Positions 1 to 6,644 of a stretch of DNA of 10,744 nucleotides are shown here, in pieces. Every line of letters begins with the position of its first letter. The stretch's first letter is position 1. The notes under the pieces were generated by a model. The model saw only the letters and a program-made list of their open reading frames with translations, ran no database searches and had not been told where the DNA came from. Both the position numbers and the translations under genes were made by a program. Source of the DNA: CAZDSS01 sp964508185 (lineage in GTDB: Bacteria; Pseudomonadota; Alphaproteobacteria; Sphingomonadales; Govanellaceae); assembly GCA_964508185.1 (NCBI GenBank), contig CAZDSS010000091.1, positions 1 to 10,744 on the forward strand, written 5' to 3'.

Positions 1-2512
1 CCGCCAGCCAGGGGAACAGATGGAAGAATGCGGCGAAGGTGATGCCGGTTGCCGCCGTGAAATGGAAGTACAGGGCCGCATTGTCGAAGCTGTTGCGCCA
101 GAGGGCGTCGGTCCGCCGCCGCAGGATGCGCAGCAGGACGAAACCGGTCATGAGAATGGCGCTTGCGACCAGCAACCCCTGCAGGCCCACGGCGGCATGA
201 AGGATCGCGCCATGGGCGTCCACCGCCGGTTTGACGCCCGATGCGCGGTAGCCCTGGAATTCGACCACGAAGGCTGCGGCAAGCATGGCCGCGGCGATGA
301 AGATGGCCGCGACGGACCGGGCACGTCCCTTGCCGTCGCCGGGAAGCATCCGCCCGGCGAGGATCATGAGCGCCATGGCCGCGAGATAAAGGGCGATCGC
401 GGCAAGGCGGACGCCGGCGGAGACCACCGGAGCGTCCCGCCCGGGCCAGATCTCGGGCGATACGGTCCAGAGGAACAGGTAGGAGAATACGATGGTCGCC
501 GCCATGACGCCGAGGACGATCAGCAGGATCACCATGGCCCAGCGGGAATGGGACATGGCGCCGGTCATGTAGGCAGGCAAGGTGACGCCGCCGCCGACGG
601 CGATGTCGCCTGCGGGTTTCCAGTCCGTATCCCAGGCCCAGAGCAGCATCAGGACCACCGCCGCCACGCCCGCGATCGCGGCGAGCGTCACGAGCTTGCC
701 GGTCAGCAGCATGAAGAAGGCGGCGGTGAAGATCGCGGCGAAGAAGGAAAGCCAGCTCGGCCCCGGCATGCGCAGGAGGTACAGGGGCCGCGCCTCCACC
801 GGGCTCGTCACGATGGTCTCGCGAAGCCCCGTCGCCGTGCCGGGGAGATAGTAGCGCCCCTCGTCCACGTCGTCCGGCAGTCTGGGGTCCTGCCACAAGG
901 GGTAGAGGTCGCGAACCTCCGGAATGCTTCGCGTCGCATAATCGTCGTTGGGCAGCCATTCGAGCGTTCCGGCATCCCAGATATTGCCGCGGACGGGATG
1001 GGTATAGGGCCGGAATCTTCGCACGAGGTCGAACAGGAAGACGCAGATCCCTGCGGCGATCAAGAAGGCGCCGATGGTGGAAAGCAGATTGGGCAGTTCC
1101 CAGCCGAGCCCTGCCGGATAGCTGTGGATCCGCCGCGGCATGCCGAGAAGGCCGGACAGGTGCATGGGGAAGAAGGCAAGATTGAAGCCGATGAAGAACA
1201 GGGCGAAGAACCAGCGCCCGAGCCTTTCGGAGAGCGCATGGGCGCTCGCCATGGGCATCCAGTAATAGATGGCGGCGAAGAGCGGAAAGACCATGCCGCC
1301 CACCAGCACATAGTGGAAATGGGCGACGATGAAGTAGCTGTCATGGACCTGCCAGTTGAACGGCACCACCGCCACCATGACGCCGGACAATCCGCCGAGG
1401 ACGAAGATGAACAGGAAGCCGAGGACGAAGAGGGACGCGGTCGCAAGCTTCAGCCGCCCGGCAGCCATGGTCGCTATCCAGGCGAAGACCTGAAGCCCGC
1501 TCGGGATCGCGACCGCCATGCTCGCCGCCGAGAAGAAGCTCAGGGAAAGGTTCGGGATCCCGGTCGTGAACATGTGATGGACCCAGAGCCCGAAGCTGAA
1601 GAAGGCGGTGGCGACGAGCGACAGCACGATGATGCGGTGGCCGATCAGCGGGTGCCGCGCCATGGTGGGCACGATCATGGACACCATCCCCGAAGCGGGC
1701 AGGAAGATGATGTAGACCTCGGGATGGCCGAAGAACCAGAACAGATGCTGCCACAGCAGCGGGTCGCCGCCCTTGTCGGCGATGAAGAACGGCCAGTGGA
1801 AGCTGCGCTCGAGCTCGAGAAGCAGGGTGCCCACGATCAGCACCGGAAAGGCGAAGATGACGATCCCGGCGAAGACCAGCATGGCCCAGGCATAGATGGG
1901 TAGCCGGCTGAGCGTCATGCCCGGCGCGCGGGTGAGCAGCACGCCGACCAGGATCTCGATCGCCCCCGCGATGGCCGAAATCTCGATGAAGCCGATGCCA
2001 AGGAGCCAGAAATCGTTGTTGATGCCCGGCGAGAACTGGAAGCTCGACAGGGGCGGATACATGAACCAGCCGCCGTCGGGGGCGAGATCGAAGAAGAGGC
2101 TGAGGAAGAAGATGATCCCGCCCACCGCATAGGCCCAGAAGGCGAAGGCCCCGAGCCGCGGGAAGGGCAAGTCGCGGGCGGCGAGCATTGCGGGCAGAAG
2201 GAAGACGGCGACCGCCTCCACCACCGGCACGGCGAACAGGAACATCATGACCGTGCCGTGCATGGTGAAGATCTGGTTGTAGAGATGCTGGCTCAGGAAA
2301 TCGTTCCCCGGCACCGCAAGCTGCAGGCGCATGAGCAGGGCGAGGATCCCGGCCAGCAGGAAGAACAGAAGGGCGGTGCCGATATACCAGATCCCCACAT
2401 GATTGTTGTTGACGGCGGCGATGAAGCGCCAGCCGCGGGGCGCGCGCCAGACGGCGAGGAGCCTTTCGCGCTCTCCCGCCGGACGCGGGTCATGGTCGGG
2501 AAACGCGCTCAT
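1..2512 (-). CDS. coxA: Cytochrome c oxidase subunit I with subunit III-like C-terminal extension (3' end outside window)
   Basis: Catalytic subunit of a caa3-type haem-copper oxidase in the inner membrane; it reduces O2 to water and pumps protons. I translated the frame codon by codon from the ATG at 2512: it stays open for 837 codons to the left edge, so the end is missing. Visible ligands: H85 (TMHG) and H400 for haem a, H398 for haem a3 (AHFHYV), H263, H312 and H313 for CuB, Y267 in GHPEVY for the His-Tyr cross-link, E265, and H390-D391 near the Mg site. The D-channel aspartate is kept as D114 (RDLPFPR). The K-channel lysine position reads SGLQVFAW, with Q341. The subunit I core ends near residue 500. 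A soluble linker follows, then from about 587 several hydrophobic segments ending in ALYFHFTAATG near 813-823, which resembles the last helices of subunit III. Start: the ATG overlaps the coxB stop (ATGA) behind a GAGGG site. The I+III fusion recalls Thermus CaaA. The core call is secure; the subunit III part is divergent and less certain. Confidence 0.95.
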   Translation of the reverse strand, partial: MSAFPDHDPRPAGERERLLAVWRAPRGWRFIAAVNNNHVGIWYIGTALLFFLLAGILALLMRLQLAVPGNDFLSQHLYNQIFTMHGTVMMFLFAVPVVEAVAVFLLPAMLAARDLPFPRLGAFAFWAYAVGGIIFFLSLFFDLAPDGGWFMYPPLSSFQFSPGINNDFWLLGIGFIEISAIAGAIEILVGVLLTRAPGMTLSRLPIYAWAMLVFAGIVIFAFPVLIVGTLLLELERSFHWPFFIADKGGDPLLWQHLFWFFGHPEVYIIFLPASGMVSMIVPTMARHPLIGHRIIVLSLVATAFFSFGLWVHHMFTTGIPNLSLSFFSAASMAVAIPSGLQVFAWIATMAAGRLKLATASLFVLGFLFIFVLGGLSGVMVAVVPFNWQVHDSYFIVAHFHYVLVGGMVFPLFAAIYYWMPMASAHALSERLGRWFFALFFIGFNLAFFPMHLSGLLGMPRRIHSYPAGLGWELPNLLSTIGAFLIAAGICVFLFDLVRRFRPYTHPVRGNIWDAGTLEWLPNDDYATRSIPEVRDLYPLWQDPRLPDDVDEGRYYLPGTATGLRETIVTSPVEARPLYLLRMPGPSWLSFFAAIFTAAFFMLLTGKLVTLAAIAGVAAVVLMLLWAWDTDWKPAGDIAVGGGVTLPAYMTGAMSHSRWAMVILLIVLGVMAATIVFSYLFLWTVSPEIWPGRDAPVVSAGVRLAAIALYLAAMALMILAGRMLPGDGKGRARSVAAIFIAAAMLAAAFVVEFQGYRASGVKPAVDAHGAILHAAVGLQGLLVASAILMTGFVLLRILRRRTDALWRNSFDNAALYFHFTAATGITFAAFFHLFPWLA

Positions 2513-3501
2513 TTCAGTCCCTCGAGGTAGGCGGCAAGGGCCCGAAGCTCTACGCCCGAGAAGATGGCGAAGGACGGCATGTGGTTGCCCGGCTTCAGGT
2601 GCTGGTTGTCGGCGATCCAGCCGGCGAGCGTCCCCTGGTTCATGGGAAAGCTCGCAGCCGCGATCCGGCGGCGGCTCCCGAGATGGGTGAGATCGGGGCC
2701 GATCACCCCGTCCGCCTCCGTCCCCCGAACCCTGTGGCAGCCGCCGCAGCCGTGAGCGAGGAAAAGCGATTGACCCTGAGTCGCGCGGTCGTGCGCGGGC
2801 GCGCGGGCGGGTTCCCGTTCGGCTGAAAGCCAGCGGTCGAAATCTTCGGGCGGCAGCGCGACCACCTCGAACGCCATCAGGGTGTGCGGCCCGCCGCAAT
2901 ATTCGGCGCACTGGCCGCGAAAAACGCCCGGTGTATCCGCGGCAAGGGTCAGGCGGTTGACGCGGCCCGGGATCATGTCGCGCTTGCCGCCGAGCTTCGG
3001 CACCCAGAAGCTGTGAATGACGTCGGCGCTTTTCAGCACGAATTCGACGGGCCTTCCCACGGGGATCCGGATCTCGTTGGCGGTCTCCACGATCGGCGCG
3101 CCGTCACCATCAAGATAGGTCACCCGCCACCACCATTGTTCGCCGATCACCTCGATGCGAAGGGGTGTGTCCGCCGCGGCGGGCGCGCCGCCGCTCCATT
3201 CCGTGAGCAGGAGGGCATGGACGAGAAGGGCCGTGAGGGTCGCCACGGGAAAGATCCCGCCCATGGCGACGATGGCCCCGGGGCGCGACAGCCAGCGGCG
3301 GCGTTCGGGGCGGGTGAGGATCGCCCAGGCGGCGAGCCCCATCACCATGAGGAAGATCACGGCGCCGCCCGTGAACAGGACGAGGGACAGGGTCCTGACC
3401 GCCGCAGCATCCGGCCCCGCGGGCGCAAGGACCGCCTGCATGCCGCCGCAGCCGCCCGTGAGCAGCAGGAGACCCAGCGGGGTGAACGGACGCCCGCCCA
3501 T
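2509..3501 (-). CDS. coxB: Cytochrome c oxidase subunit II with fused C-terminal cytochrome c domain (caa3 type)
   Basis: 330 residues. Subunit II takes electrons at the binuclear CuA centre and passes them to subunit I; the fused haem c makes this a caa3-type enzyme. The N-terminus (LLLLTGGC, Cys18) looks like a lipoprotein signal. Two membrane helices follow, near 36-62 and 77-100. The periplasmic cupredoxin domain has the aromatic stretch EQWWWRVTY (121-129) and the CuA ligands H163 (IHSFWVP), C198, E200, C202, H206 and M209 in CAEYCGGPHTLM. The cytochrome domain has CGGCH at 252-256 and a probable axial methionine M308 in HMPSF. The start was taken at 3501, one nucleotide after the stop of the preceding cytochrome gene, because it begins the signal peptide; the open frame reaches further upstream only over the neighbour's coding sequence. 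AAGG lies 10 nt before the ATG. Its stop overlaps the subunit I start. CoxM/CtaC are other names for this family. Confidence 0.95.
   Translation of the reverse strand: MGGRPFTPLGLLLLTGGCGGMQAVLAPAGPDAAAVRTLSLVLFTGGAVIFLMVMGLAAWAILTRPERRRWLSRPGAIVAMGGIFPVATLTALLVHALLLTEWSGGAPAAADTPLRIEVIGEQWWWRVTYLDGDGAPIVETANEIRIPVGRPVEFVLKSADVIHSFWVPKLGGKRDMIPGRVNRLTLAADTPGVFRGQCAEYCGGPHTLMAFEVVALPPEDFDRWLSAEREPARAPAHDRATQGQSLFLAHGCGGCHRVRGTEADGVIGPDLTHLGSRRRIAAASFPMNQGTLAGWIADNQHLKPGNHMPSFAIFSGVELRALAAYLEGLK
2519..2523 (-). promoter_or_regulatory. Ribosome binding site of the subunit I gene
   Basis: GAGGG lies six nucleotides before the ATG at 2512, inside the last codons of coxB. It supports this start and suggests re-initiation by ribosomes finishing coxB. 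Confidence 0.6.
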
Positions 3502-3502
3502 G

Positions 3503-3859
3503 TCAGCGGAGCCTTGCAAGATAGGCGGCGGCATCCCGCGCCGCGTTCTCGTCCAAGGGCATGGGCGGCATGGCGGTCTGCGGCGCGAAGGCGGGGGCGT
3601 TGCGGATCCAGCGCGCGAGGACATCCTGCCGGTTCGGCAACTGCCCCGCGATCAGCCGTCTGTTGCCGAGACCGGCGAGGGAGGGGCCAAGCCTTCCCCG
3701 CGCGCCCGCGATACCCGGGATCTCGTGGCACACGCCGCAGCCCGCTTCCGCGATCACCTCGCGCCCCATGGCGGCGTCACCTGCCGTCACATGCTCCGGC
3801 TTGCCGCCGCAGCCGCCTGCGACGGCGGCAACCAGGAGCGCGAGCGGCCACCGCTTCAT
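3503..3859 (-). CDS. Mono-haem cytochrome c, probable lipoprotein
   Basis: 118 residues. A small periplasmic cytochrome c, probably lipid-anchored: the signal ALLVAAVAGGC ends at Cys17. It has one haem site, CGVCH at 41-45, and an axial methionine at M97 or M100 in AMPPMPLD. The frame is open further upstream, but the ATG at 3859 is preferred because it begins the signal peptide, overlaps the previous stop (ATGA, 4 nt) and has CGGAG seven nucleotides before it. The region after the haem site (LGPSLAGLGNRRLIAGQLP) closely resembles the matching part of the cytochrome domain of CoxB (IGPDLTHLGSRRRIAAASFP), which suggests a common origin. Its place between the tri-haem cytochrome and CoxB suggests it carries electrons to, or is an extra subunit of, the oxidase; that role is inference. 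Confidence 0.88.
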   Translation of the reverse strand: MKRWPLALLVAAVAGGCGGKPEHVTAGDAAMGREVIAEAGCGVCHEIPGIAGARGRLGPSLAGLGNRRLIAGQLPNRQDVLARWIRNAPAFAPQTAMPPMPLDENAARDAAAYLARLR

Positions 3860-4947
3860 GGCGCGTCTCCGTCCCGATTCACGCTCGCGTAGTATGCGGC
3901 GACCGCCCGAATCTCGGCGTCCGTCAGGCGCTCGGCGATGGGGGCCATGATCTCGGCGTAAGTGCCGCGCCCGCGGGCGTCCTGCCGCCACAGCATGATC
4001 TGCTGGATGGTGTGTTGCGCATATTGCCCGGCAAGGCGCGGATAATCGGCGGCGGCGCGGGAGCCGTGACAGTCGTTGCAGGCGGGAATCCCCCGGCCCG
4101 GCACGCCGTGCGCCGCGATGGCGCGGCCCGCCGCGACGTCCTCTCCACGAAGGTCGGCCCCGCCGCGCGGGCGTTGGCGGGCGTAATGATCGGCTAACCT
4201 TCGCATTTCGGCGTCCGACAGTTCGGCGGCGACCGGCTGCATGATCCCGCTCGGCCGGATGCCGCTTGCATATTCCCGGAGCGCCCGCAAAAGATAGGGG
4301 GCGGGCTGCCCGGCGATGTCGGGAAAGGCGCCGCTTTCCCGCCCGCGCCCATCGAAACCGTGGCAGCGGGCGCAGGCCGATACATGCTCGCCCGTGCGCT
4401 CGCCTTCGAGAAGCTCGCGCCGGGTCGTCCCCGCATCCGCCAGTTCGCCGAAGGCGAGCCTCCGGTAGGTCTCGCCCGACATGCCCGGCATCTCTTCAAG
4501 AAAGGCGACCACGGCCCAGACCTCGTCGTCCCGCTCCAGCGCCACCCAGGCGGGCATGCCCGTGTACTTGATCCCGTGCTTGACGATCCAGAACAGCTCC
4601 CGCGTCTTCCAGTCCCGCACCTTGCGGTCGAGGGGCGGCGGCTCGGGAATGAGGCGGCGGGCGACGGGATTGCGCTCGACCCCCGGTGCGCCATGGCAAA
4701 GGGCGCAGCTTCCCTGAAAATGCGCGGCGCCCCGCTCCACAAGGGCCGCGTCGTCAAGCGGGGGGACGTCGATCCCCATGGCATGGGTGCGGACGGAGCT
4801 TTGCATGGCGAACTGGATCGCAAGGCGGCTTATCAGCCAATGCCCCCGGCTTGCGGCGATGTTGTAGATTCCCGACCAGGCGAAGAGGAACGCGGCCACG
4901 ATGGCGACGCCCGCGACGATGGCGATGAGCCTGAGCGCCCGCCGCAT
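3856..4947 (-). CDS. Membrane-anchored tri-haem cytochrome c
   Basis: 363 residues. One N-terminal membrane helix (about 6-25), followed by a periplasmic part with three cytochrome c folds. Haem sites are CALCH at 81-85, CARCH at 192-196 and CNDCH at 290-294. Each is followed by a likely axial methionine: M131 in YTGMPAW, M236 in SGIMQPV and M334 in AEIMAPI. The second and third domains look like the two halves of a cytochrome c4/c553 type protein (FPDIAGQP and YPRLAGQY repeat the same theme); the first domain resembles single-haem quinol-oxidising or oxidase-linked cytochromes. The ATG at 4947 was chosen because it directly precedes the signal anchor and overlaps the ctaG stop by one base (TGATG); the frame upstream of it runs over ctaG. 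A likely job is to bring electrons from the bc1 complex or a dehydrogenase to CoxB. The electron donor cannot be seen from the sequence. Confidence 0.92.
   Translation of the reverse strand: MRRALRLIAIVAGVAIVAAFLFAWSGIYNIAASRGHWLISRLAIQFAMQSSVRTHAMGIDVPPLDDAALVERGAAHFQGSCALCHGAPGVERNPVARRLIPEPPPLDRKVRDWKTRELFWIVKHGIKYTGMPAWVALERDDEVWAVVAFLEEMPGMSGETYRRLAFGELADAGTTRRELLEGERTGEHVSACARCHGFDGRGRESGAFPDIAGQPAPYLLRALREYASGIRPSGIMQPVAAELSDAEMRRLADHYARQRPRGGADLRGEDVAAGRAIAAHGVPGRGIPACNDCHGSRAAADYPRLAGQYAQHTIQQIMLWRQDARGRGTYAEIMAPIAERLTDAEIRAVAAYYASVNRDGDAP
3867..3871 (-). promoter_or_regulatory. Ribosome binding site of the mono-haem cytochrome gene
   Basis: CGGAG seven nucleotides before the ATG at 3859. 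It lies inside the end of the tri-haem cytochrome gene and helps choose the short start over the longer open frame. Confidence 0.55.
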
Positions 4948-5708
4948 CAGCGGCCCCCGGGGATGGGACCCCGGTCGAGCGCCACGGAGAAGCGGTAGCA
5001 GGCGATGAGCACGAGCACCGTGAACAGCAGCCCGCCCGGCACCCACATGATGAGGCCGCCGAGCTGCTGGTCGGTCATCTGGCTCAGGCCGAAGGCGCGG
5101 GTCGTATCCATGTGCGGCGCGAAGAGCGGCTTCGGCGCGAGGGTGAGAAGCGCGCCGAGGAGCGTCATCTGGATCGCCGTGACGAGCGCGCCGAGGATAC
5201 GCCGCGCCGCCCCCTGCCCGTCGTCCCGCAGGATGAAATGCCAGATCCAGACGGCGCTCGCCCCAAGGGTGACCTGCATCAGCCAGTAGACGGCGTCGCT
5301 GCGGAAGGTGGCGTCATAGGGCGCGGGCAGATGCCAGATCCAGAGTGCGACGGCGAAGGCGAGAACGGGCGGCAGCATCATGCGGTCCCGCCATGGGAAG
5401 CGCAGACTGGCGGCAATGAGCGGGGCGGCGCAGAGGATCAGGACAATGTGCTGGGCAACGCGCGCCGAGAACAGGGCGACGCTCAGGTTGCAGAGGGGGG
5501 AGATAAGGGCGAGGGCGGCGATCAGCCACCCGGCGCCGGTGCGAAGGCGTGCCTGGCGGTCGCCGCGCACGGCCCAGAGATGCGCCGCGGCGAGCGCGCC
5601 CAAGATCACGATCAGCAGAGGATCGAGGTTCCAGGCGACGCTCCCCGGCGCGGGCGGCTGCCCGCAATAGGGGATATGGCTCTGGGATATGGTCCCGCCC
5701 CACGGCAT
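4947..5708 (-). CDS. ctaG: CtaG-family (Caa3_CtaG) cytochrome c oxidase assembly factor
   Basis: 253 residues. This is the multi-pass membrane protein of the Bacillus CtaG type, needed there to form active caa3 oxidase. It is not the Cox11-type copper chaperone also called CtaG. About seven membrane segments are visible, near 29-46, 60-75, 84-101, 113-126, 140-160, 170-191 and 214-238. Family-like stretches are the start IPYCGQPPAPG followed by WNLDP, QHIVLILCAAPLIAAS (86-101) with H87, LWIWHLPAPYD (122-132) with H126, and DQQLGGLIMWVPGG (213-226). It is the first gene of the oxidase block, preceded by an AAGGGG site with nine nucleotides spacing, and its stop overlaps the next start (TGATG). 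The family call is firm; its precise step (often thought to concern CuB) is not settled for this type. Confidence 0.9.
   Translation of the reverse strand: MPWGGTISQSHIPYCGQPPAPGSVAWNLDPLLIVILGALAAAHLWAVRGDRQARLRTGAGWLIAALALISPLCNLSVALFSARVAQHIVLILCAAPLIAASLRFPWRDRMMLPPVLAFAVALWIWHLPAPYDATFRSDAVYWLMQVTLGASAVWIWHFILRDDGQGAARRILGALVTAIQMTLLGALLTLAPKPLFAPHMDTTRAFGLSQMTDQQLGGLIMWVPGGLLFTVLVLIACYRFSVALDRGPIPGGR
5671..5692. repeat. Short direct repeat GGGATATGG in the start of ctaG
   Basis: Two copies of the 9-mer GGGATATGG (5671-5679 and 5684-5692) start 13 nt apart within the first codons of ctaG. A related palindrome GGATATCC lies at 5724-5731, just upstream of the start. In this GC-rich region such AT-containing repeats stand out, but they partly encode the N-terminus (TISQSHIPY), so function is uncertain. 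Confidence 0.3.
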
Positions 5709-5783
5709 GGTGAGATACCCCTTGGATATCCCGATGCAACGCCTCGGGACGGGGGGCGGTTCCGTGGGGCGGCCGCGGGTCCG
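5709..5783. other. 75-nt gap between the flagellar and oxidase blocks
   Basis: This is the longest gene-free stretch in the window. It is GC-rich and holds the ctaG ribosome site and the palindrome GGATATCC at 5724-5731. I see no stable hairpin with a T-run on the minus strand, so no intrinsic terminator for the flagellar genes. A weak TTGCAT hexamer lies before TATCTC with 16 nt spacing, but that would leave almost no leader before ATG, so I do not call a promoter. Confidence 0.5.
5718..5723 (-). promoter_or_regulatory. Ribosome binding site of ctaG
   Basis: AAGGGG nine nucleotides before the ATG at 5708. It is a good purine-rich site and supports independent translation of the first oxidase gene, unlike the coupled genes after it. 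Confidence 0.6.
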
Positions 5784-6644
5784 TCAGGCGCCGGCGATTT
5801 TGGCTGCGATCGCCTGCATGTCCTCGGCCGCGGGGCTCAGGGGATGGCGGTGCAGCATGGGCGTCTGCTCGCGGATCGCGGCGGTGACGTTGCGGTCGCG
5901 GCGCACGGCGCCGAGAAGCGGCGGCGTGAATTTCAGGAAATTCTCCGTCGCCCGGCGCAGGGTGTCGTAGGTGCGCTGGGCCTCGTGCCGGTCTTCGGTC
6001 TGGTTGACGACGACGCGGATGTCGGCCTCCGCCTGGCGCTGGCGCAGCAGCTTGATGAAGGCATAGCCGTCGGTGAGCGAGGTGGGATCGGGGGTCACCA
6101 CCACGATGGTCATGCCCGCATGATTGGAAAGGGTGGTAACCGCGCTGTCCACGCCCGCCGCAAGATCGAGGATCGCATGGTCGTAATCCGCCGCAAGGTC
6201 GGCGAGATTGTTGCGAAGATCCACCAGCACGTCGGGGCGAAGGCGGCTCAATGCCACGGTGCCGGACCGCCCGGCGATCACGTCGAACCCGGCTTTCGCC
6301 TGGGTCTCCTCCTCGAAGCGGACGACGGCCTGACGCAGGCTCAGGCGGCCGCTCACCACGGCCGTGAGGTCGGTCTCCGGCAGCAGGCCGAGCTGGATGT
6401 CCACATTGGCAAGCCCGAGGTCGCCGTCGAACAGCAGCACGCGGCGGCCGCGGCGGGCGAGGGCATGGCTCAGGGTCACCGAGAACCATGTCTTGCCGAC
6501 GCCACCCTTGCCGGATGCGACGGTAATGAGATTGCGCCCGGCGCGGGCGATCTGGGGCGCGCCCCGCATGGCGGCGAGCTGTGGGTCCGTCGGCTTGGCG
6601 CCGTTCCGGGCAGCGTTCAGGCGATCGGCGATGGTGGAATTCAT
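5784..6644 (-). CDS. flhG: MinD-like ATPase FlhG (flagellar number regulator)
   Basis: 286 residues, P-loop ATPase of the MinD/ParA group. FlhG (FleN, YlxH) works with FlhF to limit the number of polar flagella and set their place. The deviant Walker A motif SGKGGVGKT lies at 44-52, with the signature lysine K46. The next motif, FDGDLGLANVD (72-82), is typical of MinD/FlhG, and the Walker B-like segment ends in ILDLAAG (158-164). The C-terminus (about 271-286) could form a short amphipathic helix for membrane contact. The N-terminal segment STIADRLNAAR may be a weak form of the DQAxxLR motif with which FlhG stimulates FlhF. The residue after the Walker A threonine is W, where many relatives have N. 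The start overlaps the flhF stop by 4 nt (ATGA) with a weak ribosome site, so translation is probably coupled. A general MinD-family ATPase is the alternative, but the flhF neighbour settles the call. Confidence 0.9.
   Translation of the reverse strand: MNSTIADRLNAARNGAKPTDPQLAAMRGAPQIARAGRNLITVASGKGGVGKTWFSVTLSHALARRGRRVLLFDGDLGLANVDIQLGLLPETDLTAVVSGRLSLRQAVVRFEEETQAKAGFDVIAGRSGTVALSRLRPDVLVDLRNNLADLAADYDHAILDLAAGVDSAVTTLSNHAGMTIVVVTPDPTSLTDGYAFIKLLRQRQAEADIRVVVNQTEDRHEAQRTYDTLRRATENFLKFTPPLLGAVRRDRNVTAAIREQTPMLHRHPLSPAAEDMQAIAAKIAGA

Noticed and set aside
20..1903. 627-codon open frame on the plus strand
   Set aside because: It lies antisense to the clearly conserved subunit I gene; its product is low-complexity, rich in Gly, His, Glu and Arg, and has no recognisable domain. 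Typical shadow of high-GC coding DNA.
3502..3624. 41-codon upstream extension of coxB
   Set aside because: It overlaps the mono-haem cytochrome gene and would precede the lipoprotein signal with an unlikely Arg/Pro-rich segment.
2884..4197. 437-codon plus-strand frame opposite the cytochrome genes
   Set aside because: Antisense to three genes with CxxCH motifs; arginine/alanine-rich product without recognisable features.
4948..5046. 33-codon upstream extension of the tri-haem cytochrome frame
   Set aside because: The extra residues are Arg/Pro-rich, lie over the ctaG coding end, and would put a charged stretch before the signal anchor; the ATG at 4947 fits better.
5735..5783. Possible terminator hairpin after flhG
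   Set aside because: Only short imperfect GC-rich pairings with no T-run on the minus strand.
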